Positions 1 through 9,288 of a stretch of DNA of 64,000 bases are shown in pieces. Source of the DNA: UBA5796 sp040752455. GTDB taxonomy: Bacteria > Chloroflexota > Anaerolineae > Anaerolineales > Villigracilaceae. The stretch is from contig JBMOMN010000021.1 in assembly GCA_049324115.1 (NCBI GenBank), positions 1 through 64,000 on the forward strand, in the 5' to 3' direction. A model generated the notes under the pieces. The model saw nothing but the letters and a program-made list of their open reading frames with translations, did no database searches and was not told the origin of the DNA. Every line of letters starts with the position of its first letter. Within the stretch, counting starts at the first letter, position 1. The position numbers and the translations under genes are program-made.

Positions 1-78
1 GATTTCCGAAGTTTGCTGCGAAAATTCCATGCTTTTAGGAATTTGGGGGAGGCCGGGTGGGGGTGGGTCTTTTTCTTG

Positions 79-84
79 TATAAT
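79..84 (+). promoter_or_regulatory. Candidate -10 box of the DGR1 target gene
   Basis: A perfect TATAAT lies 31 bases before the ATG at 116. No convincing -35 box is visible in the G-rich DNA upstream. The second DGR target gene also has a TATAAT (56009-56014) ahead of its start, which lends some support. Confidence 0.4.
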
Positions 85-115
85 GATTTCAACGTTTCGT
101 TGTTGGAGGAATACC

Positions 116-2911
116 ATGTCAGACCTGAATGCGATCATCGAAATCATTCTTCAATACAAATGGGTTGCCATCCTTATCCTTCTTGGATTGGCTGCCTGGT
201 TCGTTCTCAAAGCCTACGGCGGCGGGATTTTGAAGGCAATAGAAGATTTCGGCAAGAAAGACGCCGAGCGGGTGATCCAAAAAGTGGAAATCTCTGACAC
301 TACCCGTGATTATTTGAATCAGGCTGTTATTACTTACAGCCGCTTCAAGTTTCGCGGATTGCCCACCCACGTGGCTAAGCATGACGCCAACCGCCTCAGC
401 CTGGACCAGGCGTATGTTTCCCTGCGGGTGATGCCGCAAGGCGCACAGAGCGAAGACGCGCTGGATGAGATTTCATCGAAACAAAGTGCGAAACAACTTT
501 TTCGTATGGCGAAATCTGAGGCGCTCAGTTTGCCGCAAGTGTTGAAAGAACTCAAGGAACGGCGGCTGGCAATTATCGGTATAGCCGGGTCGGGCAAAAG
601 CACCCTGCTGCAATGGGCGGGACTGGCCTGCGCCCGGGCACTTTTGGGCGAAAAATCCACCCTGTTGAGTAAGGAACAGGCTGAACTCATCCAGGTTTTT
701 GGGGGCAAAGCGCCTTTTCCTATCTTCATTCCCCTGCGCGCTTACAACGAATATTGCAAGCAGAACAACAAGGCTCGCACGGTCAAATCCCTGCTCGATT
801 TCCTTCCCACTTATTTTTCCGAAGACCAGGCCCGCTGCGAATTCACAGCCGAATTTTTCAAAGCCCATCTGCAAAAGAACTGCCTGCTCATGTTCGACGG
901 CGTGGATGAAGTCGAACCGGACGACCGCCCCGGTGTGCAGAACGCGGTGGAAAAGTTCATTGTCTCGTTTGACCACCCCAACCTGTACTGCCTGATCAGT
1001 TCCCGCCCCTCGGCTTCTTACGTGTCGGATCAAATGGAAGGCTTCCAGCGCTGTGAAGTCCAGCGGTTGAATATTGAACAACGCTACGATCTGATTCACT
1101 TTTGGCACCGGGCGGTCTACGCGGAGAATCCATCTTCCGGGGACAAGAAAGCCGATGAGCTAAACCAGCGTATCCGAAGCGCTTCCACCCAGGTGCAGGA
1201 ACTGGCCACCACCCCGCTGATGGTAACGATCTTTTGCATGGTGAGTTACAGTCACGAGCTGCCCCGCCTGCGCGCCAAACTTTACGAAGATGCCATCGCG
1301 GTCTTGCTGACCGACACTGTGCATCACGAAGGCGATTTCTACAAAGGACTGGCCGAATGGGGTGGCAAGGATTGGGAAGACCGTCGCGACCACCTGGCCC
1401 TGATCGCTTTCAAGATGCAGGCGCAAAAAGTGATCCAACTACCCGAAACTGACCTGGTGGAATTGATCTGGAAGGAATTTGGCCCGGACCCTGAAACCGC
1501 CCGGAAAAGCACCCGCGAGTTCCTGCGCATGGTGGCCCAGCGCGGCGGCCTGCTCGAAGCCGTGGACAACGAATACGGCTTCTTCACCCATGCCACCTTC
1601 CAGGAGTACCTGGCCGGGCGCTACTTGGCCGAAGAAATCGTTGACCCTGATGAACAGCAGGCTCTCCTGGCGAATTATTTTGCGGATGACAAATGGTGGG
1701 AGACTCTCCGGCTGGCGGCGGGCTACCTTTCGATTGGTGGCAAAAGCAAGGCGGATGCTTTCGTGAACCTGCTGGCCGGGCTGGGCAAAACCCCCGAAGA
1801 TAAAGCCAAAGCCCTGGCCCTGGCCGGTGAATGCCTGGTGGACATGCGTAAACGCGAACCCCAGACCGTGGAAAGCATCGGCTCGAAAATCGAAGCGGCC
1901 ATAACAGCCAACCCACCTTATGCGCCTGCGTCCCTGCGCCTGCGGCTTGGCCTGACCCTGGGCGGCCTGGACGACCCGCGCTTGAAGCCGATGGAACCGA
2001 CGCTTTGTCCCCTGCCTGCAGGGCCTTTCCGCATGGGCACCAGCGAAGCAGACCAGGAAATTCTCAAAGAACAAAAGGCCAGATTTTTTGATAATGAAAG
2101 CCCTGACCACACGATGTATGTTTCTGAGTTTTCCATTGGCAAATACCCGGTCACCAACCTGGAATTCCGGGCGTTTTACGAGGCCAAAGGCTATGAAACC
2201 CCCGATTTTTGGAGCAAAGATGGCCTGGACTGGCTCGAAGGCAAATGGAAACCGGACCTGTCTTTTATTGCTGATAAAGAGTTACGCGGCCAATACAAGG
2301 AATGGCTGGAGCGCCGCCTGCCGGAGTTGCGCCATCAGCCCTTTTTCTGGGATGACCCGAAATGGAACGCGCCCAACCTGCCGGTGGTGGGCGTAAGCTG
2401 GTTCGAGGCCGAAGCTTACTGCAATTGGCTGTCGAGGGTCACAGGCCAAAATTACCGCCTGCCGACCGAAGCCGAATGGGAAAAAGCCGCCCGCTGGCAG
2501 TCCCCCTCTCCCGCCGGGAGAGGGGCTAGGGGTGAGGGGAGACTGTGGGCGTGGGGCAACGCCTGGGATGGTACCCTGTGCAATAACGCAGACGAGGGAA
2601 CCAAAGAAAGATTGGGTCGCACTTCGCCGGTGGGTATGTACCCCAACGGCGCCAGCCCCTGCGGCGCCCAGGATATGCTCGGCAACGTTTGGGAATGGTG
2701 CCGGGACTGGTACGCGGAGGATACTTACCAGAAGCGGGCGGGGCAGGAAGTGAGAGACCCCTTCGGCCCCGAGAGCGGGAGTGCGCGGGCGGTGCGCGGC
2801 GGCTCGTGGAACCTCAATCGCTACTTCGCCCGCTGTGCCTGTCGGAGCGGGGGCGATCCAGGCAACTTCAACGACTTTCTTGGTTTCCGTGTGGTGCTCT
2901 CCCCCGGTTGA
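116..2911 (+). CDS. DGR1 target: membrane-anchored NACHT NTPase with C-terminal variable FGE-sulfatase domain
   Basis: A 931-residue protein. ATG 116 was chosen because GGAGGA sits five bases upstream; the frame stays open upstream to 29 without a ribosome site. A hydrophobic segment near residues 16-35 looks like an N-terminal membrane anchor. The NACHT domain shows Walker A GIAGSGKST (155-163) and Walker B LLMFDGVDE ending near residue 265. An FGE-sulfatase fold begins near residue 632 (PAGPFRMGT) and carries EAEWEKAAR, GNVWEWCRDWY and the terminal VRGGSW/GFRVV signature. Codons from 2783 to the end are the DGR variable repeat. NACHT proteins are STAND-type signalling ATPases, and FGE/C-lectin folds are usual DGR display scaffolds. 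A receptor whose ligand surface is diversified is therefore inferred; the ligand and output are unknown. A palindromic repeat is inserted in frame at 2503-2541. Confidence 0.93.
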   Translation: MSDLNAIIEIILQYKWVAILILLGLAAWFVLKAYGGGILKAIEDFGKKDAERVIQKVEISDTTRDYLNQAVITYSRFKFRGLPTHVAKHDANRLSLDQAYVSLRVMPQGAQSEDALDEISSKQSAKQLFRMAKSEALSLPQVLKELKERRLAIIGIAGSGKSTLLQWAGLACARALLGEKSTLLSKEQAELIQVFGGKAPFPIFIPLRAYNEYCKQNNKARTVKSLLDFLPTYFSEDQARCEFTAEFFKAHLQKNCLLMFDGVDEVEPDDRPGVQNAVEKFIVSFDHPNLYCLISSRPSASYVSDQMEGFQRCEVQRLNIEQRYDLIHFWHRAVYAENPSSGDKKADELNQRIRSASTQVQELATTPLMVTIFCMVSYSHELPRLRAKLYEDAIAVLLTDTVHHEGDFYKGLAEWGGKDWEDRRDHLALIAFKMQAQKVIQLPETDLVELIWKEFGPDPETARKSTREFLRMVAQRGGLLEAVDNEYGFFTHATFQEYLAGRYLAEEIVDPDEQQALLANYFADDKWWETLRLAAGYLSIGGKSKADAFVNLLAGLGKTPEDKAKALALAGECLVDMRKREPQTVESIGSKIEAAITANPPYAPASLRLRLGLTLGGLDDPRLKPMEPTLCPLPAGPFRMGTSEADQEILKEQKARFFDNESPDHTMYVSEFSIGKYPVTNLEFRAFYEAKGYETPDFWSKDGLDWLEGKWKPDLSFIADKELRGQYKEWLERRLPELRHQPFFWDDPKWNAPNLPVVGVSWFEAEAYCNWLSRVTGQNYRLPTEAEWEKAARWQSPSPAGRGARGEGRLWAWGNAWDGTLCNNADEGTKERLGRTSPVGMYPNGASPCGAQDMLGNVWEWCRDWYAEDTYQKRAGQEVRDPFGPESGSARAVRGGSWNLNRYFARCACRSGGDPGNFNDFLGFRVVLSPG
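2503..2541 (+). repeat. Palindromic repeat inserted in frame in the DGR1 target
   Basis: CCCCTCTCCC and GGGAGAGGGG pair over 10 bases around a GCC loop, followed by a G-rich tail (ctaggggtgagggga). It encodes a low-complexity SPSPAGRGARGEG stretch between EWEKAAR and WGN of the FGE fold. DGR2 and the GH94 gene carry related insertions at 58799-58829 and 45074-45115. Confidence 0.8.
2783..2908 (+). repeat. DGR1 variable repeat (VR1)
   Basis: The last 42 codons of the target gene align without gaps to TR1 at 4464-4589. There are 18 mismatches, all at positions where the TR has A (31 A in the TR; none of the 95 other positions differs). Changed codons include AAC to CTC, TAC, TTC, AGC, GGC and GAC. 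This adenine-only pattern is the hallmark of DGR retrohoming. The VR ends directly before the stop codon. Confidence 0.97.
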
Positions 2912-2965
2912 GGTTTTGGATCCTGGTTTCCGGGTTCTGAATCCTGGGGTTTTGGTTTTACCCCT

Positions 2966-2980
2966 CCCGCCGGAGGCGGG
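2966..2980 (+). other. GC hairpin downstream of VR1
   Basis: CCCGCC and GGCGGG form a 6-bp stem with a GGA loop, 57 bases after the end of VR1, followed by cgaaatttttt. DGR2 has the same stem 58 bases after VR2. It may be the hairpin/cruciform target-site element known downstream of VRs in phage DGRs, a rho-independent terminator, or both. Confidence 0.65.
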
Positions 2981-2998
2981 CGAAATTTTTTGAAAAAT

Positions 2999-4093
2999 AT
3001 GGAAACCCTCTACGACCAATTCTGCTCATTCGAAAACCTCTACCTGGCTTACCGCAAAGCCCGCAAAGGCAAACGCGGCCATGCCCCCGCAGCCAGTTTC
3101 GAATTCAACCAGGAAAAAGAACTGATCGAACTGCGGGATGACCTGCGCGGCGGGACCTGGCAGCCGGGAAAATACCACAACTTTTACATTCACGAACCCA
3201 AACGCCGCCTGATCTCCGCCGCGCCCTTTCGCGACCGGGTGGTGCATCATGCCCTGTGCAACCTGATCGAGCCGGATTGGGAACGGCGGTTCATTTTCGA
3301 TACCTACGCCAACCGCAAGGGCAAAGGCACGCACCGGGCCATTTTGCGGGCGAATGAATATGCAAAACGGTTCAAGTACGTGTTGCAATGCGATGTCGAG
3401 CAGTTTTTTCCCTCCATTGACCATGCCCTCCTGAGGTCTCAACTTGCCGCTCATATAGAAGATGAAAGCATGATTGGGGTGGTGGATAAAATCTTGAAAT
3501 CCGGCGAGGGGGTTCAAACCGAGGAATATGAGATGCGCTGGTTCCCCGGCGACGACCCTTCGACAGGCTCAGGGCAGGGTCTTTTCGCAGCCCTGCGTCC
3601 GCGAGGGCTGCCGATTGGCAACCTCACCTCGCAGTTTTGGGCCAATGTTTATCTCTGTTCATTCGACCATTTCGTCAAACGCGAACTGCGCTGCAAGGGT
3701 TACGTCCGTTACGTGGATGATTTCCTGTTGTTTGCGGATAACAAGGAAATGCTTCATGACTGGGCACAAAAGATCGTGGCGCGCCTGTCTGTCTTGCGCC
3801 TGACCCTGCACGAACCGCAAGTTTACCCGGTCGAAAACGGGATCCCTTTTCTCGGTTTCACGATTTTTCCCGACCATCGCCGCTTGAAACGGCGGCGCGG
3901 CATCGCTTTCCAGCGCCGCTTTCGCCACAAGTACAAAAACTGGCTTTGGGGTCAGATTGAGCGCAAAAAACTTGACGCATCGGCGCGCTCATGGGCCGCA
4001 CACGCCTCCTGGGGGCAGACTTATGGGCTGCGGCGGGCGGTTTTGGGCCAATTCGACTTATCAGCAGACCCTAAAGGTTTCCAAAACCTTTAG
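2999..4093 (+). CDS. DGR1 reverse transcriptase
   Basis: A 364-residue retron/group-II-like reverse transcriptase with the catalytic YVDDF box at residues 238-242, an AAPFRDRVVHHALCN block and RGLPIGNLTSQFWAN. There is no maturase, endonuclease or RNase H domain, as expected for a DGR enzyme. It would copy the TR RNA with adenine infidelity and, with Avd, write the cDNA into the VR. ATG 2999 is preferred over the upstream TTG 2990; no strong ribosome site is visible. It is close to the DGR2 enzyme but carries an eight-residue PSTGSGQG insertion (3557-3580). Its stop codon lies inside a 15-bp palindrome (4066-4098). It follows the target and precedes avd by 14 bases. Confidence 0.95.
   Translation: METLYDQFCSFENLYLAYRKARKGKRGHAPAASFEFNQEKELIELRDDLRGGTWQPGKYHNFYIHEPKRRLISAAPFRDRVVHHALCNLIEPDWERRFIFDTYANRKGKGTHRAILRANEYAKRFKYVLQCDVEQFFPSIDHALLRSQLAAHIEDESMIGVVDKILKSGEGVQTEEYEMRWFPGDDPSTGSGQGLFAALRPRGLPIGNLTSQFWANVYLCSFDHFVKRELRCKGYVRYVDDFLLFADNKEMLHDWAQKIVARLSVLRLTLHEPQVYPVENGIPFLGFTIFPDHRRLKRRRGIAFQRRFRHKYKNWLWGQIERKKLDASARSWAAHASWGQTYGLRRAVLGQFDLSADPKGFQNL
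3557..3580 (+). repeat. In-frame 24-bp repeat insertion in RT1
   Basis: The insertion encodes PSTGSGQG between GDD and LFAALRP. The DGR2 enzyme reads GDD-LLAALRP at this point, so the 24 bases are extra. The sequence (cccttcgacaggctcaggg core) resembles dispersed intergenic repeats of such genomes; that relation is inferred. Confidence 0.65.
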
Positions 4094-4098
4094 GGTCT
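4066..4098 (+). repeat. 15-bp perfect palindrome at the 3' end of RT1
   Basis: AGACCCTAAAGGTTT pairs perfectly with AAACCTTTAGGGTCT around a three-base loop. It supplies the last codons and stop of RT1 and could act as a weak terminator or mRNA end. The right arm recurs identically at 60111-60125 in the 5' coding part of RT2. Confidence 0.8.
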
Positions 4099-4107
4099 TG
4101 GCTCGCC

Positions 4108-4443
4108 ATGCAAGAATCGCCCATCTTCTCCCGCACCTACGATATGATCCTCTGGCTTTTGCCGCAGGTCACCCAATTCCCGCGCACCCATCGTTTTGGC
4201 CTGGGCGAGCGCGTCACCCGCCAAGCGCTGGAATTCCAGGAATCTATTGTGGCGGCGGGGCTGGTCAAAACCGGCAAAATCGAGATGCTGTCGAAAGCCG
4301 ACATCATCCTGGCGCAACTGCGCCTGAATTTGCGCCTGTGCAAAGACCTCGATTTGCTGGCCGTTAACCAGTACGAACACGTTTCCGCCATGCTGACCGA
4401 AATTGGGCGGCTTTTGGGAGGCTGGCAAAGATCGCTCAAGTAA
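4108..4443 (+). CDS. avd: DGR1 accessory variability determinant (Avd-like)
   Basis: A 111-residue helical, basic protein beginning MQESPIFSRTYDM and ending IGRLLGGWQRSLK. It matches the DGR2 protein at 59269-59607 along its length. Known Avd proteins form a four-helix pentameric barrel that binds the reverse transcriptase and the TR RNA and is needed for mutagenic retrohoming. The assignment rests on size, position between RT and TR, helical character and pairing with a second DGR. The gene ends 20 bases before TR1. Confidence 0.88.
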   Translation: MQESPIFSRTYDMILWLLPQVTQFPRTHRFGLGERVTRQALEFQESIVAAGLVKTGKIEMLSKADIILAQLRLNLRLCKDLDLLAVNQYEHVSAMLTEIGRLLGGWQRSLK

Positions 4444-4445
4444 AA

Positions 4446-4456
4446 CGGGGCAGGCC
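4446..4456 (+). other. Conserved pre-TR motif, DGR1
   Basis: CGGGGCAGGCC lies 18 bases before TR1. DGR2 has CGGGGCTGGCC 19 bases before TR2 (59631-59641). Conservation in sequence and position, outside any gene, suggests an element of the TR RNA recognised by RT or Avd. Its function is inferred. Confidence 0.55.
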
Positions 4457-4463
4457 AACGAGA

Positions 4464-4589
4464 GCGCGGGCGGTGCGCGGCGGCTCGTGGAACAACAATC
4501 GAAACAACGCCCGCTGTGCCTATCGGAACAGGAACAATCCAGACAACTTCAACAACAATCTTGGTTTCCGTGTGGTGCTCTCCCACGAT
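4464..4589 (+). repeat. DGR1 template repeat (TR1)
   Basis: A non-coding copy of VR1 with AAC/AAT codons in phase (31 adenines in 126 bases). It is the RNA template for adenine mutagenesis. Read in the VR frame it would give a GGSWNNNRNNAR pattern, so mutation can change the Asn codons to many residues without producing stops. The open frame running through it (4473-4814) is not considered a gene. Confidence 0.96.
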
Positions 4590-4694
4590 ATTTTCCCCGC
4601 CAGAAGTGCCGTTCCGCTCACGGGCGGCGGTCGAGGCAAACACCGGCTGGCCTGTCCCCGGCTCGCGGCTCTGGCTGCGGGCAAATACCCAACC

Positions 4695-4728
4695 GGCCCG
4701 GCTCCTGGGTTAGGCCCTGAGCCGGGCC
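4695..4728 (+). other. 10-bp GC hairpin downstream of TR1
   Basis: GGCCCGGCTC pairs perfectly with GAGCCGGGCC around a 14-base loop. DGR2 also has a perfect 10-bp GC stem after its TR (59973-60008). It could mark the 3' end of the TR RNA, but no T-run follows. Confidence 0.5.
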
Positions 4729-4737
4729 ATCCTGTAC

Positions 4738-4756
4738 GGCGATTTGCCAAATCGCC
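4738..4756 (+). repeat. Short palindrome GGCGATTT-gcc-AAATCGCC
   Basis: An 8-bp perfect stem with a three-base loop. It resembles the palindromes at 56437-56463, 60025-60043 and 63213-63239, which share the layout GG-N-TT(G/T)nnAA-N-CC. Confidence 0.6.
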
Positions 4757-4812
4757 CCACCTCACGAGCGTCGCTTCGGCCCGGCGGAGTACGCACTTAG
4801 AGGTCGTGCAAT

Positions 4813-4982
4813 AATAACTTCCGTTTTTCCCGCGAAACCGGCGGGGCTGAAGCCGCCTTCTCAGTACCTGGAAACCCTTCGGGTTGATATCCACAAGTCG
4901 GTTTTAGCCGACTTTCACGTACTGAGGCAGGACTTTAGTCCGACGGGCACGGACAGAAGCGATTCAAAATCGGGAAGTTATT
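4813..4982. repeat. Nested inverted-repeat element, about 170 bp
   Basis: The outer arms AATAACTTCC (4813-4822) and GGAAGTTATT (4973-4982) enclose a second pair, CTCAGTAC and GTACTGAG, around an inner hairpin AAGTCGG-TTTTAG-CCGACTT. Small stems ggcggggctgaagccgcc and ggactttagtcc lie within. It has no coding content. It could be a MITE-like or REP-type element or a structured RNA; which one is unknown. Confidence 0.55.
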
Positions 4983-5102
4983 TTTACACAGGTCCTTACG
5001 CCGAAATGGGGTAACAACCTTAAACTTTCAAACTTCTGCCCCAATCTTTTCCCCACATTTGGCAAATCTCACCAAACGAGTCTATAATTCAAGCACGTCC
5101 CT

Positions 5103-5182
5103 GTCACTGCGAGATGCCCGGCGGCGAAGCAGTCTCTTCGTCAAAAGGGAGATTGCTTCGGGAAGTGCATCCTCGCAATGAC
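5103..5182. repeat. 80-bp imperfect inverted repeat before dnaG
   Basis: The outer arms GTCACTGCGAG (5103-5113) and CTCGCAATGAC (5172-5182) and the inner arms GAAGCAGTCTC and GAGATTGCTTC form a long interrupted stem. This resembles the GTCATTGCGAGG/GAAGCAATCTC repeat dispersed in many bacterial genomes. It lies 36 bases before dnaG. Confidence 0.75.
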
Positions 5183-5218
5183 ACATCTGTTTACTGAATA
5201 CTGAACACTGGATACTGA

Positions 5219-7135
5219 ATGACTGCCATAGATGAAGTCAAAGCCCGCATAGATATCGTTGACCTGGTCTCCGAGGCCGGGGTCAAATTGCGCCGCGCCG
5301 GGCGCAACTATACCGGCTTTTGCCCGTTCCACAGCAACACCAAAACCCCGGCCTTCGTCGTCTGGCCCGAGACCGGCACCTGGCGCTGTTTCGGCCAGTG
5401 CAACGAGGGCGGCGACGTCTTCAAGTTCGTGATGAAGAAGGAAGGCTGGGACTTCGCCGAGACCCTGCGTCACCTGGCCGGGCGGGCCGGGGTGGAACTG
5501 GAGCCGCTCTCGCCCCAGCGCCAGGAACAGGCCGAGGAGTACGACCGCCTGCGGACCCTGCTCGAAGAGGCGGTGATCTTCTACCGCGGCCACCTGCTCA
5601 ACCAAGCGGATGTGTTGGCCTACCTCCACGACCAGCGCGGCCTGACCGACGCCACGATCGAGACTTTTGGCCTGGGCTACGCTCCGAACGGCTGGGACGC
5701 GGCCCTCAGGCATTTCACCGGGCGCGGCTACGCCGAACAGGAACTGTTCGACGCCGGGATGCTCTCCGAACGGGACAGCGGCGGTTACTACGACCGCTTC
5801 CGCAACCGGATCATGATCCCGATCCGCGACGAGCGCGGGCGTATGGCCGGGTTCGGGGCGCGGGTGGTGGACCCCGACGACATCCCCAAATTCCTGAATT
5901 CCCCGCAGACGCCGCTCTTCGACAAGGGCCGCCTGCTCTATGGCCTCGACCGCGCCCGCAAGCCGATCCGGGCGGCCGACCAGGCGGTGATCGTCGAAGG
6001 CTATTTCGACGCCATTGCCCTGCACCAGGCCGGGTACGAGAACGCCGTCTCGCCGATGGGCACGGCCCTCACCGAAGACCAGTTGCGCCTGCTCAAGCGC
6101 TTCACCCGCCGTATCGTCCTGGCCCTCGACCCGGACGCGGCGGGACAGAAAGCCGTGCTGCGCGGTCTTGAAGCCGCCCGCTCGGCCATGGACCGGGAGG
6201 CTGAAACCCGTTTCGACGCCCGCGGCCTGCTCAGGCACGAATCCCGTTTGCAGGCCGACCTGCGCGTGGCCGCCATCCCCGACGAACTCGACCCGGATGA
6301 GATCGTCGCCCGCGACCCGTCCGAATGGGCCCGCATCCTCGAGAAGGCCAAGCCCATCGTCACCCACGTGATGGAGACGCTGGTGGCCGAGCAGGACATC
6401 ACCCAGCCGAAGGTCAAGTCGCAGATCGCGGCCCAGGTCGTGCCGTTGATCGAAGACCTGCCCAACCCGGTCGAACGCGACACGTACCGGCAGCAACTGG
6501 CGCGCCTGCTCAGGGTGGATGAACGCTCGTTGATGGCCGCGCCAGGCCAAAGTCCACGCGTGGGGCGGGGACGCGGCCACCAGGCTCGGGTCCAGGAGCA
6601 GCCGGTGGAATCCGCGCCGGTCGCGGCCGCGCTCAACCCATCCCAAAAGCTCGAAGCCGCCTGCCTGGGGATCTTGCTCAACAAGCCCGAACTGCTCTGC
6701 CGCCTCGACCGGGTGTTGCAGGAGGGCGGTTTGAACGCCCTGTCTTTCGAGGATTTCGGGTATACTGACCACCAGTTGCTGCTGGGGTTGATCCGCCGGT
6801 CGGCGGAGCAGGACGTGGCCGACCCGCACCGCTTCGTGCTCGACAACCTGCCGGATGACCTGCAGGCGCTCTACGCCGACCTGACCCAAGCCGCTGCCGG
6901 ACCCAACCTGCGGGACGACCGCCTGCTGGAAGAGTTGTTCAGGGTGGTCAAGTCGCTGAGGAAGATGGCCTCGAACGAAAGCCTGAACCAGTTGCGCTTT
7001 TTGCAGGAAAATGCCCAGCAGCAGGACGATGCCGATACGCTGCGTGATTACCAGAAGCAAGCCGCGCAGCACATGCGCCTGCTGCGCGACCTCGACCAGG
7101 CCAGCAAATCCCTGGCCGCAAGACGAATTGAGTGA
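5219..7135 (+). CDS. dnaG: DNA primase
   Basis: A 638-residue primase that makes RNA primers for replication with the DnaB helicase. The N-terminal CHC2 zinc finger has C35, H38, C57 and C61. The catalytic core follows (RFRNRIMIPIRDERGR), then the TOPRIM motifs VIVEGYFDAIAL and LALDPDAAG that bind metal. The C-terminal third is the helical helicase-binding part. Length and domain order are normal. The ATG follows a run of short repeats without a clear ribosome site. The gene sits three bases before the primary sigma factor, the usual macromolecular-synthesis pairing of dnaG and rpoD. Confidence 0.97.
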   Translation: MTAIDEVKARIDIVDLVSEAGVKLRRAGRNYTGFCPFHSNTKTPAFVVWPETGTWRCFGQCNEGGDVFKFVMKKEGWDFAETLRHLAGRAGVELEPLSPQRQEQAEEYDRLRTLLEEAVIFYRGHLLNQADVLAYLHDQRGLTDATIETFGLGYAPNGWDAALRHFTGRGYAEQELFDAGMLSERDSGGYYDRFRNRIMIPIRDERGRMAGFGARVVDPDDIPKFLNSPQTPLFDKGRLLYGLDRARKPIRAADQAVIVEGYFDAIALHQAGYENAVSPMGTALTEDQLRLLKRFTRRIVLALDPDAAGQKAVLRGLEAARSAMDREAETRFDARGLLRHESRLQADLRVAAIPDELDPDEIVARDPSEWARILEKAKPIVTHVMETLVAEQDITQPKVKSQIAAQVVPLIEDLPNPVERDTYRQQLARLLRVDERSLMAAPGQSPRVGRGRGHQARVQEQPVESAPVAAALNPSQKLEAACLGILLNKPELLCRLDRVLQEGGLNALSFEDFGYTDHQLLLGLIRRSAEQDVADPHRFVLDNLPDDLQALYADLTQAAAGPNLRDDRLLEELFRVVKSLRKMASNESLNQLRFLQENAQQQDDADTLRDYQKQAAQHMRLLRDLDQASKSLAARRIE

Positions 7136-7138
7136 CGG

Positions 7139-8749
<1,611 letters not shown>

Positions 8750-8760
8750 TCGTTGGGCTT

Positions 8761-8780
8761 CCAAAGTCGGGAGACTTTGG
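8761..8780. repeat. Palindrome CCAAAGTC-ggga-GACTTTGG
   Basis: An 8-bp perfect stem with a four-base loop, just after rpoD. A near-identical element on the opposite strand lies at 55979-55998, with a compensating A-T to G-C change in the stem. Confidence 0.75.
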
Positions 8781-8796
8781 ACTCTTTGTCCTTCAG

Positions 8797-8823
8797 GCCC
8801 GGTGACATTCATCGGGCTTTTTT
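8797..8823 (+). terminator. Intrinsic terminator after rpoD
   Basis: GCCCGGTGA pairs with TCATCGGGC (one G-T wobble) around a CAT loop and is followed directly by six T. It ends the dnaG-rpoD unit before the nuo operon. Confidence 0.85.
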
Positions 8824-8881
8824 GCGCAAAAATCACCTCTCCTTGTGAAAAACGATACTTAGGTTTTTCCGAAAAATCAAC

Positions 8882-8911
8882 TATGATATACTTGTGCTTC
8901 GATACACAAGT
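8882..8911 (+). promoter_or_regulatory. Candidate nuo operon promoter with inverted repeat
   Basis: TATGAT (8882-8887) and an overlapping TATACT (8887-8892) could be -10 boxes; the -35 region is weak. The repeat ACTTGTG (8890-8896) and CACAAGT (8905-8911), eight bases apart, sits at the expected start of transcription and could be an operator. The factor is unknown. Confidence 0.45.
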
Positions 8912-8931
8912 CCCAAGATAAGAGGCTGATT

Positions 8932-9288
8932 ATGCTTTTTGAGTATCTTGCTATCGCTATCCTGATAGTTTTAGCGGTCGTAGTTGCCTTGATCGCCATC
9001 GGACTGGGGGAACTCTTTGGTCCAAAGAAAAAAATGGAAGAAAAGTCAATGCCTTATGAATCAGGTATGACGCCTTACGGCCCCGGCACACGGCGGATGC
9101 CGGTGCGCTTCTACCTGATCGCGGTGTTGTTCATCCTCTTCGACATCGAAGTGGTGTTCTTCCTGCCCTGGGCAATCGTCTTCAGGCAGTTGGGCCTGTT
9201 CGGGCTGATCGAGATGGTTGTCTTTATCGTTATCTTATTGGTCGGCTACATTTATGCCTGGAAGAAAGGAGCCTTGGAATGGGAGTAG
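8932..9288 (+). CDS. nuoA: NADH-quinone oxidoreductase subunit A
   Basis: A 118-residue membrane subunit of complex I with three hydrophobic segments (about residues 5-28, 61-82 and 88-110) and the family signature FDIEVVFFLPWA. It forms part of the quinone-site junction between the membrane and peripheral arms. It is the first gene of a nuoA-N operon and has AGAGG upstream of its ATG. The last 10 bases overlap nuoB, indicating translational coupling. Confidence 0.96.
   Translation: MLFEYLAIAILIVLAVVVALIAIGLGELFGPKKKMEEKSMPYESGMTPYGPGTRRMPVRFYLIAVLFILFDIEVVFFLPWAIVFRQLGLFGLIEMVVFIVILLVGYIYAWKKGALEWE

Larger units (their letters stand above)
4590..5218. other. Gene-free stretch rich in inverted repeats
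   Basis: No credible gene was found between TR1 and dnaG. The first part may belong to the TR RNA and holds two hairpins (4695-4728, 4738-4756). A nested inverted-repeat element follows (4813-4982), then an AT-richer stretch, a long inverted repeat (5103-5182), and a run of tactgaa/cactgga-type direct repeats (about 5190-5218) that reaches the dnaG start codon. No strong promoter for dnaG is evident. Confidence 0.7.

Noticed and set aside
4473..4814. A 113-codon frame starting in TR1
   Set aside because: The TR-like start is translated only by chance, and the rest is repeat DNA. It is the template, not a gene.
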